This document shows, one piece after another, positions 1-12,450 of a stretch of 64,000 nt of DNA; the first letter of the stretch is position 1; the number at the start of each line of letters is the position of its first letter. Below the pieces are notes generated by a model. The model made no database searches. It had not been told where the DNA came from and worked only from the letters and a program-made list of their open reading frames with translations. The stretch is from contig CM036199.1 of assembly GCA_020631735.1 (NCBI GenBank), positions 16,883,955 through 16,947,954 on the forward strand. Reading direction: 5' to 3'. Position numbers and translations under genes: made by a program. This DNA comes from Saccharum officinarum (taxonomy: Eukaryota; Streptophyta; Magnoliopsida; Poales; Poaceae).

Positions 1-2158
1 GATTATGATCTCTAGTTCACACAAGAGCTATGTCACTAATTTTACACTAGAGAACAAGCTAACAACACTACTAGCCAAGCTACTACTAGAGCAACACAAG
101 ATAATCTAGTAAAGATAAGTGCAAGAGATAGGATTGTGAATCTTATACCGACGGTGGAGTGAAGATGTTGCCAATCACCAAGATGATATATAATCAATTA
201 ATATTGACAATAACACAATATGTAGACCAATCACCGGGAGACAAGAGACACAATATTTTTGTTCACCCGGTGTTCACTTGTGCACCGACAAGCTACGTCA
301 CCGGTTGTGTCGACCAACACTTAGATGGTTCCTCGGTGTGACCCTCAAGTCACTTGCCCCTCAAGGCACGCCCCGCAAGGCACCGCAAGACTCCACTCTC
401 AAGTGAGGTAACTCAATGACACGCGCAATCCAATAGAGTTGCTTTTGGCGTCCCGCCGAGGAAAGCACAAGAACCTCTTACAAACAACCGGAGGTGGCCA
501 AGAACAATCACCTTCTCTTGCCAACGCCTCCAACAATCTCCAAGCCGGCTAGGAGCGGTACTCTCCAAGAGTAACAAGAAATCCACCGGCTAAACCACCC
601 ACAAGTGCCACTAGATGCCCTCAAGCTATGCAATGCACTTTGGGATCACTCAATCTCACTTATGATTTGCAATCACTCAAGAGAGATGAGTGGGAGGAGA
701 TGCTCTAGCTCAAAGGATGTACAAGAATGTTAGAAATCACTCGTTGCCTCCCCAAGGGCCGGCCAACGAGTATTTATAAGTCTCCCATCCAAATAGAGCC
801 GTTGCAACTCCACTGACCGTTTTTTCGGACGACCGGACGCGCCGGTCGAAACTGACCGGACGCGCTCAACGCGTCCGGTCCTCCAACGGTCACTGCGTCA
901 ACGGTCAAATCCCATGACCGGACGCGCCTCTCAACAGACCGGACGCGCCGGTCGCTCAGCACCGCGCGCGCGAAGCAACGACCGGACGCGCTGGTCGCAA
1001 CGACCGGACGCCGGTCCCGATGACCGGACGCGCCTGTCGAACGACCGGACGCGCCGATCCGCACAGCACCCGCGCCCGCGAAACAACGACCGGACGCGCT
1101 CCTCGCAACGACCGGACGCGACAGTGCCCACGTCCGGTGTGAGTCCAGTAAGCTCCTTCAACGATCGGACGCGTCCGATCATGTGTGACCGGACGCGCCT
1201 CGCGTCCGATCATCCTCGTGAACCGCAGTTCCCTCTGGGCGACTGACCGGACGCGCCGGTCCCGCGAGTGACCGGACGCGCCGGTTGCAAACCCTAGCCC
1301 GCGCACCTGAAACCGCGCTGTACTGACCGGACGCGTCCGGTCATACCATGACCACGTCCGGTGCAGCGTCCGGTCACCTCAGTGACCCCGTTCGCCTCCG
1401 TTTCTTTTCCGACTTTCGGCGTAGTGGAAAATAGGCATTTCAACTTCTCGAAATCGCCTGAATCCCGCGCTCGCACGCTCGGCGGGAGGGAGAGAGGAAC
1501 CCAAACCCCTCTCTACCCGCAAACCACAGCGCGACCAACGCCACCTTTGCAAATGTGCCAACACCAACAAGTGTACATCTCCATGTGCTTGTGTGTTAGC
1601 TTTTTCTCAATCATTTTCAAAGGTTTTCCAATTAGCTCACTAGGCCCTACATGCAATGCACTTCATGAATTCACCTAGTGGCACCCGTGCATTGAATAAC
1701 CGATAAGACTTCCCCTCTTAATAGTTCGGCTATCGATCCTAAACCACTCACACCCTCTATGGTGTCTTGAGTGTAAAACAAAATGGCCCTATTGTTATAC
1801 CTTTGCCTTGAGCCTATTTTGTTTCTTCAAATGATATGATCCACTTCATATCATCATATGACCGTCTCGATCCATCGACCTTGACTTCACTTGCTCTTCA
1901 CCGTTGCATTGGTCCGTCGGCGCCAAGTCTTGCTCAAGCTTCACCATCGCATGGTCCCTCGCTTCGAAGCCTCGACTTGCCCTTCACCCTCACAACCGGT
2001 CCATCGAGCCAAGCCTCATCTTGGTCTTCACCATCTTGGTCATATGAGTCAATGTCATGTCTCATATGCAATGACCACCTTTATCTAAATCATCCACTTA
2101 GATACAAAGGTTAGTCCTAGGTTTCATCAATTAGCCAAAACCAAACTAGGGACTTTCA
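1..2158 (-). mobile_element. LTR of palindrome-array family (solo-LTR-like, cut by window edge)
   Basis: The right end reads GGGACTTTCA, so on the minus strand the element starts TGAAAGTCCC; the other end lies outside the window. It is a close inverted copy of 43113-45710: the first bases match the reverse complement of about 45548-45562. A minus-strand TATAAATA lies near 770-777, in mid-element as expected for an LTR promoter. No retrotransposon coding sequence is attached on the right. The LTR identity is inferred from TG...CA ends and the exact 5-bp target duplication of the sister copy at 46694-48643. Confidence 0.75.
780..1380. repeat. GC-rich palindrome array inside LTR
   Basis: About twenty copies of GACCGGACGCG or its complement occur in both orientations. 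Several pair into the perfect 18-bp palindrome GACCGGACGCGTCCGGTC, for example 1325-1342. The array lies just upstream (minus strand) of the LTR TATA box, in the U3 position. CpG- and palindrome-rich U3 clusters are known in Sirevirus LTRs; belonging to that group is an inference. Apparent 80-116 residue reading frames here are products of the repeat. Confidence 0.85.
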
Positions 2159-3384
2159 CCGCAGAAGCCCGTCGCGGACCAACTCCTCCAGCTTCCGCTC
2201 CGTCACCGAGGAACGGGCCCAAGCGTCCGCAGGGAGGATCTAGCTTTTGCCCGCCATTGTTGTCAGAGGAACGGTGCAGGCAAAGGAACGACAGTGGCGC
2301 TGGACGGTGGCTGAAGGGCGCAAGATGGCAAAAGGGAGCGAAGAAGGCAAGGAAGGCAAGAATGCAAAGGGCCTGCAAGGGTAAACAAAACCCTGGGCCT
2401 TGCTCTTATACCCCGATGGAAGTCCAACGGGCGGGCGAAAAGGTAGGAGCAGTTTTTCATTCAATGACCTTACCTAACCGCTCCCTCAAAATCCACAGAT
2501 ATGGGCACGTGTCCACTGTGCACACCGTACCGTCGCACCACGCCGCCCACTACCGCGCCGATCTTACTTCCCCTCCTAAAAAGATGCACCCTAAACGGGT
2601 GGGAGAAGGATCCGCGGACGGATATTCCCAGACGTATGGGTAACGGGCTCCGAGCCCGATATAAACCTCGAGGGATCAAAAGCTGGCCCTCAACCAGGGT
2701 TCGACAGCTGCCCTCGAGTAACGGAGTCAGGGACGACTAGGGATGCGCCCATACAAGGCCAGGGCTCGAGCCACGCTCTCGAGGCACCCCAAGACGTATT
2801 CAAGGCTAAAAGAGAAGGTCGATGGAGGAATCCTCTCGGAGGGAGGCATCGAGCCCTCGAATCCTATCGACAGGAATCAAGATCCACACGACTACTCTTT
2901 GGCATTCTTGAGAGCGCCTCCATGGCCGCTAGCCGACTCCTACCGAATGGAGCACGGGCTCCCACTCGAATTCCCCGTTAATAGCTCATCGGAGACCGTC
3001 GGAACTCGCCCAAACGAGGGTAGTACGACGTTCCCCACCCCTTCTCCCTTTTTCTAAAAAAAAGGGAGCATGAGGGTCGAACGATAAAAGACGGCTAAGA
3101 CTCTGATCGACCTTACGCGCACGAGGCTCGGGGGCTCGACCGCAAAAAACCAAACCCCGAGCGAACAAAGGCATGACACACCATGATTCAAGAACATTCC
3201 TCAAAAAGAACGTACAAAAAGACCTTGAAGGAGTCAAAACACTCCACCGAGACCTCGAGGGTTACACCTGGCGGGTGCGCTCACGCGCCCCCATCGGAAA
3301 AAACTACGATGCTACGACTCCAGTTCATGAACTGCTGAGCCTCTGTGAGAGTGACCCACACTCACCCAAAGGCTCGGAGGCTAC
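2159..3384 (+). mobile_element. Probable Gypsy internal 3' remnant
   Basis: This non-coding stretch, rich in CTCGAG and CTCGACC words, lies between the palindrome-array LTR and the start of the Gypsy LTR at 3385. It occupies the place of the untranslated region between pol and the 3' LTR. The bases just before 3385 are purine-rich but not a classic polypurine tract. No conserved protein was recognised. It could instead be unrelated sequence. Confidence 0.4.
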
Positions 3385-4524
3385 TGTCGGGTACCTAAAA
3401 CTAGGGGTATCCACAATCAACGATTAAGAAAAACAAAACGCTACCTGCAAACGCCAAAATAGCGGACGAAAACACCTCGACTGTGTTCCGACTCGTACGA
3501 AGCTCGCTTGACGGGACGCCTCGACTACGTTCCGACTAGTACGAGACACCCTCGACGGGATGCCTCGACCGCTTTCTGACTCGCACGAGGCTCGCTCGAC
3601 AAGGCATCTCGACTATCGGGAAATCTCCAACTCGCACGACCCAGGGTCGGACCGCTCGACCCATCTTATTCACCTACTCTGAAACAAAAGTCAGAGCATT
3701 TTAATGCGACTACCTGTTACTTCCTACCGTCATGGCTACAGCCGTGACCGACGTGGAAACAGCACCGGTGTCAAATCTCACTTTTTATCGCCCATCCCGA
3801 GATGGGAGGTGAAAACCTGTCACTATACACACCATATCGCACACTGTTTTGCCACCGATCACCCTCGAGGGAGGATACGATAAGGTCCGTACCCCCACGA
3901 TCTCGGGGATTCGGCCTTATCCGCCCGTCCTCGACCCGTCCTCGACCCGGCCTCGACCTAGCCTCGACCTACCATCGGTTAGCAGGGAGGAAAGGTCGAC
4001 GTGGCACAGGACTCGATGTCTTTTCACCGTCTCGTCCCCTACGTCGCCATGGTGTCCGGGGATGGCCGGCCATTTCTGGGGCACGTCGCTACAACCACCT
4101 CTACAGGGATCGACAAAACTTCACCTCAAGACTCCCCCGGCGTCCCAGTCTCCTCTTACCCTATAAAAGGGCGGGCCAGGGCTCTACAAGGGGGGAGGGA
4201 CGAAGCAAGACGCAAGCCAGAAGCCAAGCGCAAATAAGCAAAGGCACACAACCCACAGATCAACATCTCAAGCAATCTCCTTTGTACTCTCACTTTTCCT
4301 TTGAGACCTGGGCTCGGTTTCCTCTCTCACAGCTTGTAACCCCTACGCAAGCACTTAGGTGCAAGGAAATACAATACTCTCCCCCCCTGCTGGACGTAGG
4401 GCCTTCATTTGCTCGAACCAGGATAAATCCCCGTGTATCCTCCTTGCATCACCATCCAGATTAGGGACACGCAACACTTGATTCACTCGTTGGCTTAGGA
4501 CCCCCGCAGGACCAGACGCCGACA
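3385..4524 (+). mobile_element. Gypsy-type LTR
   Basis: The 1140-bp segment begins TGTCGGGTACC and ends GCCGACA, giving the inverted terminal hexamer TGTCGG/CCGACA expected of an LTR. A TATAAAA box is at 4162-4168, followed by a short leader. A primer-binding-site-like sequence starts two bases after the right end. Together these define a plus-strand 5' LTR. Superfamily is inferred from the LTR start and primer site style, because no pol domain is attached. Confidence 0.8.
4162..4168 (+). promoter_or_regulatory. TATA box of Gypsy LTR
   Basis: TATAAAA sits in CCCTATAAAAGGGCGGG, about 360 bp before the LTR end, and would start the element transcript near 4190. Confidence 0.6.
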
Positions 4525-4526
4525 GT

Positions 4527-4735
4527 TGGCGCGCCAGGTAGGGGAAGCTGCGTGCCAACGTCATTTCCCGCCATTTTTCTGGATGGCTGACCCCGAACAC
4601 CCGCTCCCGTTGGCCACGGTGATCTGGTTTGGGAGTTTGGAGTTCATGTCGCTTGGCCACGGCTACGACATGGTCCTCCTCCCGCCCAGGCACCCGACCA
4701 CAGATCCATACATAGATGCCCGCCCCAAAGATTGA
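4527..4735 (+). mobile_element. Gypsy primer-binding site and truncated leader
   Basis: TGGCGCGCCAGGTAGGGG (4527-4544) begins with TGG two bases after the LTR and fits a primer-binding site; the tRNA is not assigned here. About 190 bp of leader or early gag sequence follows and similarity is lost near 4735. No gag or pol domain remains. Confidence 0.7.
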
Positions 4736-5806
4736 AATTGGATGCACAAACCAAACTGATCTGGATACAAGATAAAAAGCAGAGCTAATCATATCCACTA
4801 TAAGATCAATGTGTTATGGACAATATGATAAGATTTAAGCTGTAGTTGTAAAGATATCAGGTGTATACCTTGTCGTGTCCGTTAGAGTCGATGTAAACTT
4901 TAGAAATAAAAAACGTTCTTTCTGCATAACAGCCTTTTCAATACAATGGAATAAATATTTTAATATGATTATTCATTACTTCCATCTATCTTCTGTCAGC
5001 ATATGTGCTGTTCTGAATAAAAAGTGATAGGCAAAGTACAGAAATTTGATTATATAAATTTATGTCCTTTTCTAAAAAATTGCAGTACAGATCAGATATC
5101 GTTTTAACAAGGAATGGAAACAATTATATTTTGGTTCAATGATGTCCTTTCAAATTATTTCACTATGACGTTGATGGATATAATTTTCCCTGAAATACCA
5201 TAAAATGACATGACATGATAATTATGATATGCAGTTCGAAACACCATGCACTGATGTCAAATTACCCAAGTGACCTACAAGCCTACTTCAACACCAAAAT
5301 GACGCAAAAGTTATGTTACTCAAGAAAAAAGAGTAACCCAGAAAGATTGGAAAGAGTATATGAGCATCAAAGCCGTAAAAGGATACCTTCGCTACATCTG
5401 GTATTTTTGTTTCCTTCAGATCAATAAAACTGGTTTTTAATGTTAAAAAGGAAAAATATCGAATGCCATATATACCAGACATTATAGCAAATTCCGTTTA
5501 GATTTCAGTATGATTTGGTTTTGAATGACAAATGATGGAAAATACAAGAACAGATAAATATAGAATGGACAATGCACCAAGGAAACCAACTATAAATCTG
5601 AAAATAAATTGATATGGCCATCTATTACAAAGTCATTGAGCAGCGTATCTACAACACAGGAATACAGAGACTCAAATCATGTCTCAAAAAGATTCAAGGA
5701 GCCTACATTCAAAGCAGAATCAAAACTTTTGGTGTAAGGAGTACAAATCCTTTTGATGCCGAAATCATGCTTGCAGTTCATATCCTCAGAGCAACAATTG
5801 AAACTT
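4736..5806. other. AT-rich intergenic DNA and CNX3 3' flank
   Basis: I see no gene here. The last two hundred bases or so are the likely 3' untranslated region of CNX3 (minus strand). No repeat boundary was recognised. Confidence 0.5.
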
Positions 5807-7102
5807 TTAATTCCTGGACCAGCTTCCGCTCTTCCCCCCAGACTTGTGTTGGAGACAGACATCTGTTATACAAATGTCCTTTGAAGCAGCTTTGCACATG
5901 TCATAAACTGTGAGGCCAGCAATGGCTACAGCAGTCAATGCTTCCATCTCAACCCCAGTCTTTCCGCTGGTTGTGGCTTCCCCTTCTATCACGACACTAG
6001 AATCCTCTTCATTTAGAGTGAGATCAACACGAACATGTGAAAGATTAATGTTGTGGCACAAGGGTATAAGATTGCTGGTTTGCTTTGCACCAGTTATTCC
6101 AGCAATCTTTGCAACAGTAAGAACATCTCCTTTCGCAATCTCATTAGATGCCACCAAATTGAACACCTTCTGGCCTAGCAAAACCCTGCAGCTAGCTATA
6201 GCAACTCGCTTACTGTCTTCTTTGGGAGAGACATCAACCATCTTCGCCTGTCCGCTGCTATCAGTATGGGTAAGCACTAGTGGTGAATCCTCCGCTCCAT
6301 TACTATGTCGGGCTGGTTGCTGGGATGGACTTGAGCCCAAAGGACTGGATGATGGAGATTCACCAAATACTGACTCCATTTCCTACGATCACAATATTTG
6401 AGATAATTAGGAGCAAATATTCCTTTGAACACGCAACAATAATTATTTAAACACACATCCATGCAACATTGCATAGGACAAAGCTACAAACATATATTTA
6501 GCTTTTTATGGATATTGCCTTATAATGCACCTGCAAGGGTGTAAATTTAAGTGGCAATTCATAGTTCCAAATTCATGACCACAACTTGGAAAGTAAAAGG
6601 GGGCATGAATTTAGAATTGTGAACATCTGTCTGATCTCTCTATTTGGCATTGTGGTAGTTCTACATGTGTTTCTACTCACAAATATAATAGTGCATAACT
6701 TTTGGTTGTCAACATCAAGAGTCACACATATGTTGTTTTAATTGAGGCATCAAAATAATATACTTTGGGCATCATCAGAAGCCGTTGTGAACTTTCAGGT
6801 AATGTTTTAACTTTAACTGGAATTGTCATACAGCTACATATCTGGAACCTTGAGTAACGAACCTGTCACTGTCAGTTTCATTATGTTTCAAGTAGAATGT
6901 GCCAATGTACATGACATGTCTCATACTTAGTTATAAGCGACACCAAGAGAAATAATTGCACAAAATGAAAATATCCAAAATAAATATTTAAATGCCTAAC
7001 CTTATTAAGCTCTGCTATCATATCAGAAGGAACCCCAGTAGAAAAGCATCTCCAACCATTTGATCTTGCTACTACTGGGAGAAAGGATCGAAGGATGGAC
7101 AT
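5807..7102 (-). CDS. CNX3: Cyclic pyranopterin monophosphate synthase (MoaC/CNX3), mitochondrial
   Basis: Two coding exons, 7102-7001 and 6382-5807, join in phase 0 and give 225 residues. The donor is AAG|gttagg and the acceptor gatcgtag|GAA. Residues 1-34 are basic and hydrophobic with few acidic residues, like a mitochondrial presequence. The MoaC domain covers about residues 80-215: it has the LCHN segment (142-145), GVEMEALTA (177-185), YDMCKA (194-199, with the conserved Asp and Lys) and the KSGGKSG tail. MoaC enzymes convert the cyclic GTP intermediate made by CNX2/MoaA into cPMP, the first stable molybdenum cofactor precursor; in plants this occurs in mitochondria. ATG at 7102 is preferred over an in-frame GTG at 7111. 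An acceptor just upstream (ttgcttgttgcag, 7132-7144) implies a spliced 5' UTR. The domain looks intact, so the gene is probably functional. Confidence 0.93.
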
Positions 7103-7131
7103 CTTAAGCACACCAAAGTGTTGCTATGGTT

Positions 7132-8694
7132 CTGCAACAAGCAAACATAGAGAAGTTTTACGACATGCTTACTTTGTACATATAAACATCAACTCCAAGT
7201 GGAATATGCCACAAGACCCTACTCATCTGAGCACACAACACAACTTTCTGTTTAAATAGCCTAGCACATGTTACAATCAAATTCCATCTAGCAATTTTCA
7301 GAACTAATCTAGGCATCTAGCAGAGTCCGTCTACTTTTAATCAAGATACTTCATCACCGTTTTGTTAGAACAGGCAAAGCACTCTGTCACATTTTGATTC
7401 AAAAACAAGACAAGTCATCCATTTATAATTGAATCTAGACTTAACTCTATCAATCACACTACTTCAGCTAAACTCCGTGGCACACGGTTCATCACAAGTA
7501 ATGTATACGAGCACCAACCAAAAAAAAACAGTAAAGCTAAACAGTAAAATCTAGTGCGGGGAGGAAACAAATCACCTGATTGATGTATAGACAGATAAAA
7601 AAAATACTCTTGACATTGGATAGAAGGGCGCACCAAATCGCATAGGAGGTCTAGGTCTAGGGATGAGTGGCTCCCGAGGCAATTTATGCGTCTCAGCCTA
7701 ATTCCAGATTGAGCACCTGCCGCTACCTACTAACAGTACACGTAGTACTCACTGTATCAGTTTGATAACCAACCAGATTATTTAGTGCTACTCTTTTCTA
7801 GTTCTATGTTAACTAATGAATGCATAAATCAAGCTACAGAAGAAAGCAACAGCCCCTAGATGCCAAACACTGTTATCAATGCCAGTTTGTGACGCAACAA
7901 AAGAACTGACAGGTTACGGTGACCTCTACTCAAAATTGATGAGTTTACTGAAGAGGATGATACCAAATAACACGTTTGATGCACAGACACATGACCACAA
8001 ATTCATAGTTGTATATGTTGTGGAACTTTACTTAAGCACAATTAGGATGCCCAGGGCATGGGCAAGGGCAAGCATGCCATTCCCACTGTAAACATAACAA
8101 GAACTACTCCTGTGTTTCAGCTAAAAAGGTACTTGTGCCAGTTCAATTGGTTCAGGAATGAGGAAATCACACCATCAGTTCAGTTTTATGCATCAATTGA
8201 TCTGCAGTCTACAGTATTAATGCATCCGAGTAGGCAAGTAAAGCAATCATGTAACTGCTTCGAGTGTTCATGAGCAAATCAAGAGCACCAGTGATTCAGT
8301 ACAATCTTTGTGTATATATAGACAGATCTGCAATTCATGAAACGAGTGCACCAAAAATCTCACCAGCAATTCATTATACTTCCTCCGTCCGCAAAGACAT
8401 ACAACTATGGTTTGCGTGCCAGAAAAAGTAGTTCAGGTTTGACTAAGTTTACAGTAAATAGTATTCATATTTCCAAATCAATTTATTATGAAAATATATT
8501 TCATAATTAATCTAATAATATTTATTTGATATTATAAATATTGATATTTTTTTATCTATAATTGGTCAAAGTTAAGATACTAAAACGTGATCCTGTGCTA
8601 GAATTGCACGTTTTCGTGGACGGAGGGAGTATCATATCATCTATACATGAACAAATTAAAGGAATTTGCTAATCTAGGTCGGACGAACACTCAC
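7132..8694 (-). other. Predicted 5' UTR intron of CNX3
   Basis: On the minus strand a donor CAA|GTGAGT lies at 8695/8694 and an acceptor TTGCAG|AACC at 7132/7131, 29 bases before the start codon. The sequence upstream of the donor (8695 to about 9000) is GC-rich and CT-rich like a grass 5' UTR, while the 1563-bp intron is AT-rich. It contains one Stowaway MITE. Prediction is by splice signals and composition only. Confidence 0.6.
8379..8629. mobile_element. Stowaway-like MITE
   Basis: Terminal inverted repeats CTTCCTCCGTCCGCAAA and GTGGACGGAGGGAG are flanked by TA on both sides (8377-8378 and 8630-8631). The interior is AT-rich and non-coding. It lies in the CNX3 5' UTR intron. Confidence 0.85.
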
Positions 8695-9289
8695 TTGATC
8701 AGCCGGTTGGGCATCAGACGTTGGTTGGAGGAGGGGCGCTCGGTGGTTTGTCTAATTGTCTGCCTCGCTCTCGGCTAGTCGGCTTCTTCGAGGTCTACGC
8801 AGCCCAGGTGGCGTATCCGTGGACGACACTCAGAGGGAGCAAGAGCGGAGGAGGACCTGGGCTGGGACAGACGGGAGAGAGAGCGGAGACGGAGGCGGAG
8901 GCGGAGGCCGGCGGGTAGCAGCGACGGTGGCCGAGGCGGAGGCGTGGCGGCGGCTTGTGAGCTGTGTCGAATCGGAGGGGAAACGAGTCCGTCGGGACTT
9001 TTTCTCTAGGAACAGCAGGATTTCCTATCCGACTTCCGAAGAAAAATGTGCTTGTATGTACTGTACATCGCACAGGCCTAGCCCAGGAAACAGCTTCCTC
9101 AATCCTCATCCCCGTGACGGCCTACCACTGCTTGCAGAGGCCCCCACGGCCGGCCCATCTGATCCGCAAAGGTAAAACTTTCTCTTTCTTTTTGTCTCAT
9201 ATTTTAAGATTCATTTAATAGAAAAAAAATCATTAGTCTGCTATTGATGTCTGACTTACGTGCTATTTATTCAACTGAAAAACTAGAGC

Positions 9290-9545
9290 AAACATTAAAA
9301 AAACTGTCAACATTTTAAAGGACTAGATTCAACAGTTTCTAAACATAGGTCAACATTATGAAAGAAACACTTTATTTAACATTTTGAAAACCTAAAAGAT
9401 TATATTCAACATTTTTCAAAAACTAAATCAACAACTTGAAATGACTAGATTCATCATGTTTTTCTTAACCTAGATCAACACTTTTGAAAGATTAGATTAA
9501 ATATTCTTCAAAAACTAGATCAACATTTTGAAATGACTAGATTCA
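9290..9545. repeat. Degenerate tandem repeat
   Basis: About five diverged units of roughly 50-60 bp repeat the words CTAGATCAACATTTTGAAA and GACTAGATTCA. No coding potential. Origin unknown, possibly inside an old transposon. The next 270 bp or so holds an MITE-like arm (from 9557) without a clear partner. Confidence 0.55.
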
Positions 9546-9817
9546 GCCTTTTTAAAAGAGGCTTTTTCCCGTATGCCATTAAGAAAGATGGTCTATTCCT
9601 CCATGCTACTAAAAAGTTAGAGCGGACCTCTATGCCATGACATTTTTCTTTTTTGTCTCCCAAACCATTCCGTCGACATCTGCTGCTAACGGTGTCAAAT
9701 AGAGCTGCGAAAAGTTAGAACTGCCCTCTGGCTAAAGTGCCTCGCTGAAAGTTGTGTTTTCCTCATGTGCCACTCCCTGGTCCTGTTTTCCTCATGTGTT
9801 TTCCGTTGCTCCTCTAC

Positions 9818-10445
9818 TTATCGGCACGGCTGTTGGTGATGGTGAGCAGGACGGCCGCCGCGTGGTCCCGGTCCCGGCCGCGGGAGCAGGACACCGAGGC
9901 GCGGAGGCGGGCGACCAGCTCTCGAAAAGGGGCGGCATGCGCGACGACAGCACGCGTGGGCCGCCGACCGGGGACGACAGCCTGACCCGCACGATCTTCC
10001 CCACGCGTTGATGAAGTTCCAGAAGGCCGTGCCGTCGGAGAGCGCGTGGTTGTACACGAACCCGACGAAGACTCCGTCGGCGAGCTCGGTGACCTGGGCG
10101 ACGAAGAGCGGGCGCTCGTGGGCGTCGTAGTTGACGGCCTCGTTGAGCGGGAAGAAGGACCGGACGACGCTTGGGACATCGGCGTCGGGAGGGACTACGT
10201 CGGCGACCGCGACGCCGTCCGCGACGGCATCGAGGACCTCGATGCCCTGGCCGGCGCAGTCCACGGACACGGAGCAGTCGACGACGTGGCCTTCGTCGTC
10301 ATGGTGCTGGTCGATGGCGAGGCGTCGGGGAGGGCGGCCTGGAGGTGGTCGACGAAGTGGTGAGCGGGATGCGCTCGCGTGGCCGAGGCGGCGGCTTCAC
10401 GGTGCGCCTCGACACCACTTGCACTGGTGACGGTGACTGCTGCAT
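9818..10445 (-). pseudogene. BAHD acyltransferase pseudogene
   Basis: The minus-strand start at 10445 opens a frame with a [13 protein letters not shown] segment typical of the N-terminus of BAHD (HXXXD) acyl-CoA transferases. After PLTT near 10360 the frame shifts and family sequence is missing up to an [16 protein letters not shown] segment. A second shift leads into the main block, which ends in the catalytic motif HALSDG followed by TAFWNFINAWG. Beyond that the frame breaks again and only a PPLFESWSP-like trace of the following region is seen. The C-terminal half with the DFGWG motif is absent. Full-length family members have about 430-450 residues; this remnant covers perhaps 200. It is a truncated, frameshifted copy. 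Confidence 0.8.
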
Positions 10446-10561
10446 TCTCGATCTCGGAGGTTGCACGAGTAGTGGATGGCAGTTGCAGGTGGAGTCGAGC
10501 ACTCGAGCTGCTTCTCGCTGATTCGTTTTCTTCGGTGGTGCAACAGATAACATCCATGGAG

Positions 10562-11348
<787 letters not shown>

Positions 11349-11430
11349 TTTAAGACTTGTTTGGATGCACCTCAATCCCTCCTAACCCATGTGCATTGAG
11401 GTGGATTGAAGTGCATCCAAACAAGCCCTA
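11349..11430. mobile_element. Very short hairpin MITE
   Basis: GACTTGTTTGGATGCACCTCAATCC is mirrored by GGATTGAAGTGCATCCAAACAAGCCC, forming an 80-bp fold-back with a 20-bp loop. It resembles a minimal MITE with GTTTGGATGC ends. Confidence 0.6.
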
Positions 11431-11916
11431 AATATAATTTACAAACTATAGATCTAACATGGATGTCGGAGAGTATTGATTTCTGTATTGAGTTACAAGT
11501 CAAGTGAGAACACAGATATCATACAAAATTCAGAAAGAAATTATCGTATAGATAGTTAAGGGCATCCGTGGCAGGATTAGCCACGTCGTCGTCGACAGAC
11601 GTGGAAGAAGAAAGAAAAAGAACAACAAAAAGCTTGGATAACAGATTATATCAGAGTATGGAAGGATGTGCATAGAGAGCGCTGGCTTCATGGCAACTCT
11701 TGGTACATGTACGAGATCACCGCTTGTAGGCGCGCTAGCGAGCAGGTTTTTTCCGTTCTCTCATCTTCACATCAGCAATATTCTAATATGAGCTAGTGAA
11801 ATCCTTAACCATTGGTTAAGGACACACTAAAAGCTGTGTGTCTATGCCAAATGGGCTCCGAATATGCTATCATGCCCCCTGTCACCTCCGAGTTCCCAGT
11901 AAAAATCTCTCCAAGC

Positions 11917-11924
11917 AGCCGGCT

Positions 11925-11995
<71 letters not shown>

Positions 11996-12013
11996 CAAGG
12001 GAATGAAGCCGGC
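11917..12013 (-). repeat. (TTTA)n tail of a tiny retroposon, with target duplication
   Basis: About eighteen TTTA units (11924-11995) plus about ten unique bases are bracketed by the 7-bp repeat AGCCGGC at 11917-11923 and 12007-12013. On the minus strand this reads as a few bases followed by a (TAAA)n tail, as left by a severely 5'-truncated LINE or SINE. Slippage alone would not give the flanking repeat. Confidence 0.55.
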
Positions 12014-12448
12014 AAGCAATGGCCGAGCAATAACGCACTAACATAAGAAGACACTGACATGTGACTTGCAAAAACTATAGCAGCCAGCAGGATGTGACGT
12101 TTTTATCTTGCATGAGTGATTGATACTGGTACCAAATCAAAGGTTTTTTTTTGGAAGAACTAATCAAAGGTTTTCAACCTTAATTTCATGAATCTGCTGT
12201 GTTGCAAAACTAATACTTAGTCTCTGTCATTTTCATTAAACATCAACGTGATGAAATTGGTATCCTTGATTGGGTGTAGCTAGTTTGCCTCTAGAAATAA
12301 TTTTTCTTTAACAAATTAATGTGCAACCAGTGTATGTGAACGTCCATGCATTCGATCATATGGCTAAGTTGTGCATTCGTGAGTTTATAAAGGTGGGTGT
12401 GATTCCGTGGGAGTGTGTGCACGTTATCTTCTAAAAGGAAAAATAATG
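12014..12448. other. Intergenic, nothing recognised
   Basis: AT-rich DNA without a convincing reading frame, repeat boundary or RNA gene. Confidence 0.5.
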
Positions 12449-12450
12449 TA

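Noticed and set aside
914..1306. Overlapping reading frames of 83-116 codons on both strands
   Set aside because: They consist of the repeated GACCGGACGCG array read in different frames (DRTR, GRVRS repeats) and lie inside an LTR.
780..1380. Regular short repeats suggesting a CRISPR array
   Set aside because: Spacing is irregular, the motif occurs in both orientations, no cas genes exist and this is plant LTR DNA.
7103..7111. Earlier GTG start for CNX3
   Set aside because: Nuclear plant genes rarely use GTG; ATG at 7102 keeps the targeting peptide.
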